From positions 1-13,608 of the forward strand of contig VBPB01000127.1 in the NCBI GenBank assembly GCA_005893365.1: a stretch of DNA of 13,608 bases. The letters are read 5' to 3'. The position numbers were made by a program, and so were the translations under genes. The notes beneath the pieces are model-generated. The model was not told the DNA's origin. It saw only the letters and a list, made by a program, of their open reading frames with translations, and ran no database searches. Shown in pieces: positions 1 through 8,458 of this stretch; the first letter of the stretch is position 1, and each line of letters opens with the position of its first letter. This DNA comes from Candidatus Eiseniibacteriota bacterium. Lineage in GTDB: Bacteria > Eisenbacteria > RBG-16-71-46.

Positions 1-3000
1 GCCGACCCGCCCGGGGCGATGACGAAGTGGAAGATGTCGAAGAAGCTATCACCCACCTGAGGCGGCATCTGCGTGGTCAGCGCGGCACTGATGGGCGGTG
101 GCCCGCTGAAGTTGGCCGCCTCGTTGGTCGCCGCCACCATCGGCTCGACGTGCGTGGTCGGTGAACCCACCGGGTTCTGGCGCAACGGGTTGAGGTCCAC
201 CATCACGTCGAGGGCGGGCGGGTAGGACGGCCACTCGCAGAGGCCGGTGAAGGGGTGCACGTAGATCTGCCGTTGGCACGGTGGAAGGCCGGAAAGAATC
301 GTCGCGACGTTCCCGGTCTGCATGTTGATCACCACCACCACCCCGTTGCTGCACTGGACCACCGCCAGATGGAGCTGCGGGAGGAAGTGGATCCCCTGGG
401 TGGGGATGTACCCCGCGGGCAAGGCGATCGAGTTCACGGCCCCGCCGAGTCCCTGGGTGAACCGGAACAGATTCATCCACAGGATCTGGTTCGTGCTGGT
501 GGCGCACAGGGCGTACTTGTTGATCCGGTCGATGAAGAAGTTGCCCACGAGCGGGACGCCCGACACGTAAGTCGGCGCGGATGATGTTCCCGATGCGGAT
601 GAACTCCCAGCCGTCGCGTGAATCGAACTGCGGGTAGCCGAAAGGAACCCCGGCCAGCGAGAGGCTGCGGAGGGTGGGAGGCAGGCTGTAGCGCAGGGGA
701 TAGAGGTTCATCCAGTATTCGACGTAGGAGGCTCCATTGTACGCGTACCACTTGGCGATCTTGTTGAAGCAATCGACCTGGATCGGTCCGATCGGCCAGT
801 AGGGCAGGATCCCGGTCTGGTAGAGGAGGTTGCCGTTCGCGTTGTCACACACCGCGATGTTTCCGCCGTAGAGGTGCAGCAGCGTGTAGTGGTTGAAGAT
901 GTCGAACACGGGGTCCGCCACACACATGGCCGGCAGCACCGGGGTGTAGTAGAGCGCCGAGGCGACGCTGAGGGTCTGGCGGTAGATGTGGGCGTTGAAG
1001 AAGAACACCTGGCGATTTGCCAGCGCCCCGCACAGCGTCTTCCGCTGCTCGTCGAAGACCGGTGGACGGATGATCCGGGCCGGCAGATCGATGTAGGTCA
1101 CGAACGAGATGTTGAGGTGGTCATAGCACCAGATCCGGCGAGCGCCGCGCTGGACCACGAACTCCCAGCCGTTCATCCGGTCGACGATCGGGTACCACTC
1201 GACGAACGTCGTGTACGGGACGAAGGTCACCGTGGCCAGGCCGGTGAGGTACACCGAGTTCAGGTTGATGATGCATTCCTGCTGGTTCCGGAGCCGGAGC
1301 TTGCAGATCTTGTTGTCCCAGTCCCAGACCAGGCCGCCGATCGGCAGCGCCGGCAGGTTGATGGTCTGCTGCGTGATGCCCTTGCGGTTGAGCAGGATGA
1401 CGGTTTGGTTGTTGCAGACCACACCCTTCCAGTCGTTCCAGATGTCCCAGCCGAGGAGCGCCGGGGGCCCGAAGGCGCCGTAGGGCATGAACTGCGGGTA
1501 CCAGATCGGGTTGCTGATCGAGTACCACATCGGCCAGCGGTTCATCGCGTACTTGTAGTCCCAGCACTTGCTCACGAAGTCCTGGTCGGGATCGTCGGTC
1601 GTGTAGCCCGGAGCGGGCGGACCGAGGAGCGTGCTGACCTGCTCGTCGCCCCCGCGGAAGATCATGCCGGTCGGGATGAAATCGCCCGGGATGAGCGCGT
1701 TGGTCGACACGTCCAGCCGATGGACGCCGGTGCTGACGGTGATGGTGTATTGGTTCGGAGCGAATCCGGTGATCGACGCCACGCCGCCGATGTAGGGCTG
1801 ATAGTCCTTGTTTCCGAAGGTGCCGCCCTTGCGGACGTCCACGTCCATGCGCAGCACACCCGGCACGAGGGTGACGGGGGGAAGTGCCGCCCCGGTCCGC
1901 AGGTCCACCTCGGTGACGAATCCCTGCGTCGGCGCCAAGGCGATCACCCCGACCGGGCCTGCCGGGAACGCCGGGCTCGGCGTCGCGTCGGAGGTCAGCG
2001 GATCCACGCCATCCATGGTCGGGCTGGGCAGGGGGGCGACCCCGATGACCCCGATCCCTCCGGGGAGGGCCGGCACCGTGTAGGTGAAGAAGGCCCCCTG
2101 GGCCTGATAGCCCGCCTGCTGCGGGACGATGCCCGGGGCGGTGAAGATCACGTCCATGTTGCGCTGGTGGCCGTACGGAGCGAACGAATTGAGCGTCGTG
2201 ATCGCGCCCGTGGCGGCGTCGAACCACACCATGTTGGCCAGCGTGGGCAGCGCCCCGCGCGTGCCGGTGTTGTCCCAGGCGATGTCGTTGCCCTCGATGC
2301 AGGGGGAGCCCAGCGCGACCGAGCCGATGAATGCCCCGGTGGCGGCCGAGAACCGCTGGAGCACCGCCGTGCCGGGCATGTACACCAGCGTCCCGGCCGG
2401 GTTGAGCCGAATGTCCACTTCACGCGTCAGCGTGGTGCCGGTCGCGAAGGGGGAGCCCGGCACCGGCGCGCCGGTCGTCGCGTTGAACTCACTCATGAAT
2501 CCATCGGTGGCCGCGAAGACCAGATTCGAGGCCGGGACGTAGAGCGGATCGACGGCTTCCACGATCGGGGTGGGGAGCGGTGCGGTCCAGAAGATCGCCC
2601 CGGTGCTGAGGTTGATGCGATGGACCTCGGTCCCCGTGGCGTAGAGGGCATCCCATGGCTCGGCGCCGAGCCCCGGAACGATGGTCAGGTCGATGTCGCG
2701 GCGCGCCGGCGTGCCGGGGAGCGGAATCGTCATGAACAGCGCCGGGGCGCCGGGCCCGTGCGTGAACACGCAGAGGGCTCCGAGGATCGGCATCACGCCG
2801 ATGGTGCCGTCGGGGCTCGCCACGTAGTCGGCTCCTGAGATGTTGGGACCCGGCTTGGGCACGGTCGCGTAGACGGCATCCGTGATCATGTTGATGTAAT
2901 AGATGGCCGTCTCGGTCGGATAGATCATGGTGGGTGGCTGGGCGAACGGCGTCGGGACCAGCTCCACCATGTCCACGTCTTCGGTCGGTAAGCCCGCGAT

Positions 3001-3099
3001 CGGGATGTACGTGACCTGGGCGACAGCCGGCGCCGCGATCGCCAGTGAGGCGATCAGCAGGGCGAGCTGCAGAACCTTGGGGTAGCGGTTATCGGACAT
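1..3099 (-). CDS. Large exported repeat protein of unknown function, propeller-like; frameshifted and cut by the window's left edge
   Basis: I do not recognise a named family. The start at 3099 is chosen because a strong GGAGGTG site lies just upstream and the product then begins with a signal peptide (hydrophobic about residues 10-26, cleavage after AVA at 25-27); an in-frame ATG at 3144 would put a poor 15-residue extension before it. Residues 28-480 hold YVTN-type blades, for example VDIRLNPAGTLVY near 228 and FDAATGAI near 293. From about residue 550 a second, aromatic-rich repeat appears, with a hydrophobic-x-Asp turn near 551, 592, 639, 682, 732, 775 and 825. The frame breaks after Asp843: the read-out turns Arg/Pro-rich and stops at 49-51. 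Dropping one A from the AA at 569-570 restores Tyr844 and about 189 more codons with the same repeat character to the window edge. A secreted or surface beta-propeller is inferred; ligand and role are unknown. An uncorrected gene call would end at 49. Confidence 0.75.
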
Positions 3100-3102
3100 C
3101 GT

Positions 3103-3109
3103 CACCTCC
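3103..3109 (-). promoter_or_regulatory. Ribosome binding site fixing the start of the left-hand repeat protein
   Basis: On the minus strand this reads GGAGGTG, close to the full anti-Shine-Dalgarno match, with the GGAGG core 5 bases before the ATG at 3099. It decides in favour of that start over the in-frame ATG at 3144, which has no comparable site. Confidence 0.7.
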
Positions 3110-3338
3110 AACGGGGCGCGGGGGGGATCCCGCGGAATGGACACGAGCTATGCGGAGGGATGGCTGGGCGCGGGAGCCAACCCAGAGTAGGCGGGAGAGC
3201 GAGGCCCGCGGCAGGCGTCTGCACAGAGGGCGTGAAGGGACGGCCACCGAGTCCTCACGGTCTCAGGCGCGTCCATGCGCAGTCGGCACGATCCGAGAGG
3301 GTGAAACTGCCGTGATTCCCCTGATCCGGACGGGCGGG

Positions 3339-3366
3339 ATTGTCCGTCAAACGACAAGGCTGTCAA
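3339..3366 (-). promoter_or_regulatory. Predicted sigma70-type promoter for the repeat protein
   Basis: Read on the minus strand there is a perfect TTGACA (3361-3366), a 16-base spacer and GACAAT (3339-3344), which matches 4 of 6 bases of the -10 consensus. The patch is also AT-richer than its surroundings. Transcription would start near 3332, giving a 5' leader of about 230 bases before the ATG at 3099. The -35 match is strong; the leader length is unusual, so another promoter nearer the gene is possible. Confidence 0.45.
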
Positions 3367-3509
3367 TGCCAGAATCTGCAGTCGCCGCTTCCATCCGTTG
3401 TTTAGCGAGGCTGGACGCGGCAGATGCTTCGGAAGCGTCATCCGGCTCGTGCCTTAGAGCCACATCGTGCCCATGACGTGTGTTGGATCCGCGATGGATG
3501 GGCTTCACG

Positions 3510-3562
3510 GGGACGCGTCCAGGGTGAGAGCGTCCCGCAGCGGACGATCCCCCGGGGGACGC
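3510..3562 (-). terminator. Palindrome-rich patch after the VPS10-like gene, possible terminator
   Basis: Gggacgc occurs at 3510-3516 and again at 3556-3562, and its reverse complement gcgtccc lies between them at 3530-3536, so two mutually exclusive 7-bp stems can form. A perfect 12-bp palindrome (tcccccggggga, 3548-3559) overlaps the second copy. The patch lies 20-75 bases past the restored stop of the VPS10-like gene, where a transcript end is expected. There is no U-tract, so intrinsic termination is uncertain. Confidence 0.25.
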
Positions 3563-3583
3563 CGGCCGTACTTGCGGCACCCG

Positions 3584-3664
3584 CTACGATTTCACCTCGA
3601 TCGGCTTGAGCCCCGCCGCGCTCAACTTGGCGTTGAGCGCCGGGAGGTCCGCGGTGGTGAAGCG
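3584..3664 (-). pseudogene. Detached C-terminal tail of the VPS10-like protein, beyond an in-frame amber codon
   Basis: Reading on in the same frame past the TAG at 3665-3667 gives 26 sense codons and a second TAG at 3584-3586. They encode RFTTADLPALNAKL followed by SAAGLKPIEVKS. This has the sound protein composition and the DLPALN...L pattern I associate with the last helix of this protein family, so I read it as the real C-terminus separated by a nonsense change or a base-call error. Other genes in the window stop with TAG, so codon reassignment is not the explanation. Confidence 0.6.
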
Positions 3665-6600
3665 CTACCACCCGGCGAGGGTGGCGTCGACCATGGGCGA
3701 GAGCTTCGCCAAGCCCTCACGAGCCTCCGGGGTCGGAGCGGCATCGGCGCCGTCGACCGCCTCGCGCAGGTTGCCGAGCGCGCTCGAGAGCCAGCGCAGG
3801 CTCTCGATGTGCTTGGGCGGGAACGCGAACGCGTTCGCCGGATTGGTCGTGGGCTCGCTTCCCGAGAGCGCCGAGAGCCGCGCCTGGAAGGCGTCGAGGG
3901 CGACAAGGAGCGGACCCCGGGCACTCGCGCGCCGCGCGGTGAGCTCGTTCTGGATCTTGCCGGCGGCGTCGGTCGCCCGGGCGAGCCGCCCCGAGCCCGA
4001 CTCGACCTGGCGCGCCAGCTCGAACTGCTCCCGGTAGGCGGCGGGCTCGAGCGTGACGCGGGGATCGGGCGCCAGCGTCAGCGTGCGCGTCAGCGCTCGG
4101 CCCTCCACGGTCAGCGTCACCGCGTAGTCGCCCGGTGGCGCCCAGACGCCCTCGCCCCCGCGGCCGGCGCGGCCGCCGGCCGGGGCCTGCGGCGCGTAGT
4201 GCAGCGACCAGACGAAGCGGTGCATGCCGGGGGTCGCGGCGAGCCGCGGGGGCGGCGTGATCCACTGCGGCGCGGTGCGCATGCGCGCCGGGTCGGGTGC
4301 CGCCGTCGTGTCGGCGCTCGACCAGCGCTGGACCAGCCGGCCTAAGGCGTCGTGGACCTCGAGCGTCACGGGGTGCGGCGCCGGGGCGGCCAGCACGTAG
4401 TCGAGCCGCGCGCCGTCGGGCGGATTGGGCGCCGTGGGCTCGTCCTTGGGCATCGGCGTGCCGGTGAAGCGGGAGGGCCGCACCCGGAACGTCTTCGCCG
4501 GTTCGAAGAGCCAGGCCGGCGCGGCGGCCACCTGGGGCGTCATCTGCCGCAAGGGCCCCACGCCGTCGAGGATCCAGATGCCGCGCCCGTGGGTCGCGAT
4601 CACCAGGTCGTCATCGTGCACGACCAGGTCGCGCACCGAGGTGACGGGCAGGCCGAGCTGCAGGGACTGCCAGTGCTCGCCGTCGTCGAACGAGACGCAG
4701 ACGCCATCCTCCGTGGCCGCGTATAGCAGCCCGCGCCGCACCGGATCCTCCCGCACCGCGTTGACGAAGTGGTCCGGCGGGATGCCGTTCACGCTTAGCT
4801 GCCAGCTCTTCCCGCCGTCGCGGGTGCGGTAGACGTACGGTCGCCGGTCGTCGAGCCGGTGCCGGTCGACCGCGAGGTACGCGGCCTGGGCGTCGAAGTG
4901 CGAGGGCTCGATGATCCCGACCTTCGACCAGGGCGTGAGCGCCCGGGGCGTCACGTTCTCCCAGTGGCTACCGTCGTCGCGCGTGTGCCAGACCAGGCCG
5001 TCGTCGGTGCCCGCCCAGAGGTCGTGGTCGGCACGGTAGGAAGGCGCCAGCGCGTAGACGACGCCGCGCCGGGGCCCGAGGCCCAGGTCGTGCTTGCCGG
5101 TCGCCGGGTCGAGGTTGGCGGGCACGCCGGGCGCTTCGCGGCTGAGGTCGGGGCTGATCAGGGCCCAGTGCTCCCCGCCGTCCCTGGTGCGGAAGACCTT
5201 CTGGCGTGCGAAGTACAGCACGTGCGGGTCGCGGTGCGAGAAGGCGAGCGGCAGCGTCCAGGTGCTCCGCCACTGGTCCGGGTGCGCGAGCGTCGGGTCG
5301 ATCGAGCGCGTCTGTTCGGTGCGCAGGTCGAGCTTGTCCACCGTGCCGCCGTAGATCGTCTCGGGATCGAGCGGGTCGGGCGCCATGTTCTGCGACTCGC
5401 CGCCCACGGTGACCTCGCGGAACTGCTCGAGCGTGACGCCGTCGGAGGTGTTGGTGCGGCTCGGCAGGCCCACGGCGCCCGCGTCCTGCTGCGGGCCGTA
5501 GACCCAGTAGGGGAACCGGTCGTCGGTCGAGACGTGGTAGAGCTGCGCCGTCGGCTGGTTGTACCAGGAGCTCCAGCTCCGCCCGCCGTCGGTGCTCACG
5601 ATCGTGCCCTGGTCCGTGCCCAGGACCCGGCGGTCGGGGTTCACCGGATCGATCCACAGCGTGTGGAAGTCGTCCCCCGTGGCGTCGCCTTCGATCGGCG
5701 CGAACGTCGTGCCGCCGTCGGTCGAGCGCAGCAGGGTCGTGTTGCACACGTAGAGCACGTCGGCGTCCTTGGGCTCCACGGTGACGCCGGCGAAGTACCA
5801 GCCGCGCTGCCAGATCCGCGTGTCGGAGCAGGTGCGCTTCCAGTGCGCGCCACGGTCGTCGGAGCGGTAGAGCCCGCCACTGTCGGCGTCGACCAGCGCG
5901 TAGACGCGGCTCGGCTCGCTGGGTGCCACCGCGAGGCCGATGCGGCCGGGCCCCGCCGGGAAGCCGTTGCCGGAGAGTCTCGACCAGTGGGTACCGCCGT
6001 CGTGGGACCGGTAGAGCCCCGAGCCGGGGCCGTTCGCGGGCGGGTAGATGTTCCACGGCGTCCGCCGCGTCTGCCAGAGCGCGGCGTAGACGACCTGCGG
6101 ATCGTCGGGCGCCAGCACCACGTCGATGGCGCCCGTGTTCGCGTCGGGGCCGAGCACCTTCGTCCAGTGGGCCCCGCCATCGCGCGTCTGGAAGACGCCG
6201 CGCTCCGGGTTCGGACCGTACGGGTGGCCGAGGGCCGCGACCCACGCGAGGTCGGCGTTGCGCGGGTCCACCTGGATGCGGCCGATCTGCTGGGTGTCGC
6301 CGAGTCCCACGAAACGCCAGGTCGCGCCGCCGTCGTCCGAGCGGTAGACGCCCTTGCCCTGGGCGATGTCGGAGCGCATGTCGGCCTCACCCGTGCCGGC
6401 GTAGATCACGCGCGGGTTGGACGGCGCGATCGCGAGCGCGCCGATCGAGCCCACGGGCACCGAGTCGAAGATCGGTCGCCACGTGCGTCCGGCGTTCGTG
6501 CTCTCCCACACGCCACCGTTGACCGAGCCGAAGTAGAAGTGGCCCGGCTCACCGGGAATCCCCGAGACCGCCAGCACGCGCCCGCCCCGGAACGGGCCGA

Positions 6601-6703
6601 CCAGCCGCCACTTCAGATCTTGGAACAGGAGCGGGTTCATGGGTGCGGCGAGCGCGGCGGTGGCGACCAGCAGGCTGGACGCGGCGATGCGGATCGCGAG
6701 CAT
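3665..6703 (-). CDS. Exported VPS10/sortilin-type BNR-repeat beta-propeller protein
   Basis: The start at 6703 has GGGAG 6 bases upstream (6710-6714) and opens a signal peptide (hydrophobic residues about 7-20); in-frame ATGs further upstream lie in Arg/Ala-rich non-coding sequence. The product is 1012 residues. Eleven Asp-box motifs (S/T-x-D-x-G-x-x-W/F) lie near 64, 118, 169, 229, 277, 323, 367, 502, 569, 622 and 666, which fits a double propeller as in sortilin and GH74 proteins. The propeller ends with ATHGRGIWILD at about 703-713. A FlgD-like beta domain follows (about 765-875) and then a helical C-terminal segment (885-1012). I see no basis for a specific glycosidase activity; the family is usually annotated as a glycosyl hydrolase-like or VPS10-domain protein, and a secreted binding or scaffold role is inferred. 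The gene ends early at an in-frame TAG; see the tail at 3584-3664. It is divergent from the M20-type gene. Confidence 0.9.
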   Translation of the reverse strand: MLAIRIAASSLLVATAALAAPMNPLLFQDLKWRLVGPFRGGRVLAVSGIPGEPGHFYFGSVNGGVWESTNAGRTWRPIFDSVPVGSIGALAIAPSNPRVIYAGTGEADMRSDIAQGKGVYRSDDGGATWRFVGLGDTQQIGRIQVDPRNADLAWVAALGHPYGPNPERGVFQTRDGGAHWTKVLGPDANTGAIDVVLAPDDPQVVYAALWQTRRTPWNIYPPANGPGSGLYRSHDGGTHWSRLSGNGFPAGPGRIGLAVAPSEPSRVYALVDADSGGLYRSDDRGAHWKRTCSDTRIWQRGWYFAGVTVEPKDADVLYVCNTTLLRSTDGGTTFAPIEGDATGDDFHTLWIDPVNPDRRVLGTDQGTIVSTDGGRSWSSWYNQPTAQLYHVSTDDRFPYWVYGPQQDAGAVGLPSRTNTSDGVTLEQFREVTVGGESQNMAPDPLDPETIYGGTVDKLDLRTEQTRSIDPTLAHPDQWRSTWTLPLAFSHRDPHVLYFARQKVFRTRDGGEHWALISPDLSREAPGVPANLDPATGKHDLGLGPRRGVVYALAPSYRADHDLWAGTDDGLVWHTRDDGSHWENVTPRALTPWSKVGIIEPSHFDAQAAYLAVDRHRLDDRRPYVYRTRDGGKSWQLSVNGIPPDHFVNAVREDPVRRGLLYAATEDGVCVSFDDGEHWQSLQLGLPVTSVRDLVVHDDDLVIATHGRGIWILDGVGPLRQMTPQVAAAPAWLFEPAKTFRVRPSRFTGTPMPKDEPTAPNPPDGARLDYVLAAPAPHPVTLEVHDALGRLVQRWSSADTTAAPDPARMRTAPQWITPPPRLAATPGMHRFVWSLHYAPQAPAGGRAGRGGEGVWAPPGDYAVTLTVEGRALTRTLTLAPDPRVTLEPAAYREQFELARQVESGSGRLARATDAAGKIQNELTARRASARGPLLVALDAFQARLSALSGSEPTTNPANAFAFPPKHIESLRWLSSALGNLREAVDGADAAPTPEAREGLAKLSPMVDATLAGW

Positions 6704-6995
6704 CGTGATCTCCCGGAGGGCGGACGGATCGAGGACGGCGCTGAGCCGTGGCGATAGTAGGACAAGCGCCCGGTCCGCGCAGCCGCGGGCCGGCGACCGC
6801 GGGTGGCGCCGCGGCGCTCGTCGAGCCGCTCCGCGCCCCCGGGCGTGGATGGCCACCGCACGGAATCGAGGCTGGAGCCCGCCCGCCTCGCGGGCTAGAC
6901 TGCGCCCCTCCCATGCTCCCGATCCCTCCTCCGTCCCCAGATGGCGCGCGGCGTCGGAGCGTGCCGCGACCCCAACCCCTCCCGCGGAGTGCCCC
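6704..6995. other. Divergent intergenic region between the VPS10-like and M20-type genes
   Basis: These 292 bases must hold both start regions. The only promoter-like elements I see are weak: tagact at 6896-6901 towards the peptidase gene, with no good -35, and TACTAT on the minus strand near 6752 towards the propeller gene. A 7-bp inverted repeat with a 7-base loop (agcccgc 6876-6882, gcgggct 6890-6896) overlaps the first of these and could be an operator or a stem. Nothing here is firm. Confidence 0.35.
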
Positions 6996-8448
6996 ATGGC
7001 TCGATTCGATCTGCGCACCGGAACCGCCCTCGCCCTCCTCGCGCTCGCGCTCGCGGCACCCGGCATCGCCGGCGCGGCCGACGACTTCGCCGACGTCAAG
7101 CGTGAGATCGCCAAGCGGCACGATGAGTCGGTCAAGCGACTTCAAGACTGGATCGCGTTGCCCTCCATCGCCGCCGAGAGCCTCAACTCCGCGGCGGGCG
7201 CCGAGCGCATGGCCCAGCTGGCGCGCGACGCCGGTTTCCAGAACGTGACGATCATCCCCACCGACGGGAAGCCGGGCGTGACCGCGACGCTCGACGTGGG
7301 TGCCAAGAATACGGTCGGCCTCTACTTCATGTACGACGTCAAGCAGTTCGACCCCGCGGAGTGGTTGTCGCCGCCGCTCGAGGCGCGCCTCGTCGACAAG
7401 CCGGGCTTCGGCAAGGTGATCGTCGGCCGCGGCGCGGTGAACCAGAAAGGTCCCGAGGCCGCGTTCCTGGCGGCGCTGCACGCCCTCCGCGGCACGGGCA
7501 AGACGCTGCCGGTGAACCTGGTGCTGGTCGCCGAGGGCGAGGAGGAGATCGGCTCGCCCCACATCGGGCAGATCGTGCACCGGCCCGAGGTCGAGGCGGC
7601 GCTGCGCCGCTGTGTCGGCGTGTTCATGCCCGCGGCCTCGCAGGATCCCGACGGCGTCGTCACGGTGAGCCTCGGCGCCAAGGGCGTGGTCGAGATGGAG
7701 CTGGTCTCGAGCGGCGAGAAGTGGGGCCGGGGGCCGGGCAAGGACATCCACTCGTCGCTCAAGGCCATGGTCGACAGCCCCGCCTGGCACCTGGTCCGGG
7801 CGCTCGGCACGCTGGTCTCCGAGGACGGCAACACGATCACGATCGAGAACTACCCCAAGCCACGCCCGCTCTCGGACGAGGAGCGCGCGATGATCGCCGT
7901 GGCGTCGAAGCGCCGCAGTGAGGCGAACTCCAAGAAGTCGCTCTCGGTGCAGCATGCAGCCGACGGTCAACATCGAAGGCCTGGTGGGGGGCTACACCGG
8001 CCCCGGCGGCAAGACGATCCTGCCGCACCGCGCGGCCGCGAAGCTCGACCTGCGGCTCGTGCCGGACATGAAGAAGGACGCGGCGGTCGCGGCGCTCCGG
8101 GCGCATCTCAAGGCGCGCGGCTTCGGCGACATCGAGGTGAACGTCACGGGCGGGTACGATCCCACCAGCACCTCGTCGCAGTCGCGTCTCATCCAGGCGC
8201 AGGTCGCGGTGTTGAAGCGCGCCGGCATCGACCCGGTGCTCTGGCCCCGCAACGCGGGCTCGTACCCCGGCTACGTGTTCACGGGCGAGCCCTTGAAGCT
8301 CGCCTCCGGCCACTTCGGCCTGGGCCACGGCAGCGGTGCGCATGCCCCGGACGAGTACTACGTGATCGACTCCGCCAACCCGAACGTCCAGGGCTGGGAC
8401 GGCGCCGTGCTCTCGTTCGTGCAGTACCTGTACGAGCTCGCCAAGTAG
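6996..8448 (+). CDS. Exported M20-family metallopeptidase homologue, reading frame broken in the middle
   Basis: The start at 6996 follows GGAG at 6986-6989 and opens a signal peptide (residues 1-28, AGA cleavage site), so the product acts outside the cytoplasm. Frame one gives 320 sound residues up to 7955, including MYDVKQFDP (112-120), VGRGAVNQKG (143-152), AEGEEEIGS (179-187) and KDIHSS (249-254), the M20 catalytic and dimerisation landmarks. Sound sequence then resumes in another frame at about 7954 (QPTVNIEGLVGGYTG) and runs 164 codons to the TAG at 8446, including HAPDE. The lid-domain helix normally found before RPTxN appears to be missing, so I infer loss of a short segment of 3n+2 bases; a simple one-base insertion is the alternative. 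Metal ligands are unusual: Met112 replaces the HxD histidine, Asn149 the bridging aspartate, and no Asp is seen near 213. Uncorrected, the first frame would run to 8528, out of frame into the next gene. Confidence 0.8.
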
Positions 8449-8458
8449 CGCTCGCACC

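Larger units (their letters stand above)
3100..3583. other. Non-coding region upstream of the repeat protein
   Basis: About 485 bases lie between the start of the repeat-protein gene and the restored end of the VPS10-like gene. Short open frames here (for example a 97-codon one at 3148-3441 on the minus strand) lack a ribosome site and have arginine/serine/proline-rich shadow composition, so I do not call them. The region holds one good sigma70-type promoter (3339-3366), a palindrome-rich patch (3510-3562), and a 6-bp GC stem (3117-3122 with 3129-3134) just upstream of the ribosome site. I see no RNA gene in it. Confidence 0.55.

Noticed and set aside
874..2838. 654-codon open frame on the plus strand
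   Set aside because: It is antisense to the repeat protein, with Arg/Asp/Glu/Gly/His-rich composition and no domain, as expected for a shadow of a GC-rich gene.
3148..3441. 97-codon open frame upstream of the repeat protein
   Set aside because: No ribosome site, Ser/Pro/Arg-rich, no motif, and it overlaps the predicted promoter.
3665..3667. Amber readthrough or codon reassignment (selenocysteine-like or pyrrolysine-like recoding)
   Set aside because: The M20-type and emrA genes end with TAG, the restored tail itself ends with TAG, and no recoding element or dedicated tRNA is seen; a point change or error is simpler.
4859..6757. 632-codon open frame on the plus strand
   Set aside because: Antisense to the VPS10-like gene, dominated by Arg, Val, Asp and Gly, with no recognisable motif; the minus strand holds eleven clear Asp boxes.
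6549..7973. 474-codon open frame on the minus strand
   Set aside because: It spans the divergent intergenic region and lies antisense to the signal peptide and M20 motifs; its composition is shadow-like.
7954..8448. The second half of the M20 gene as a separate gene starting at the ATG at 7954
   Set aside because: It begins in the middle of the M20 lid domain, lacks a signal peptide and catalytic core, and continues the upstream half; it is a fragment of one gene.
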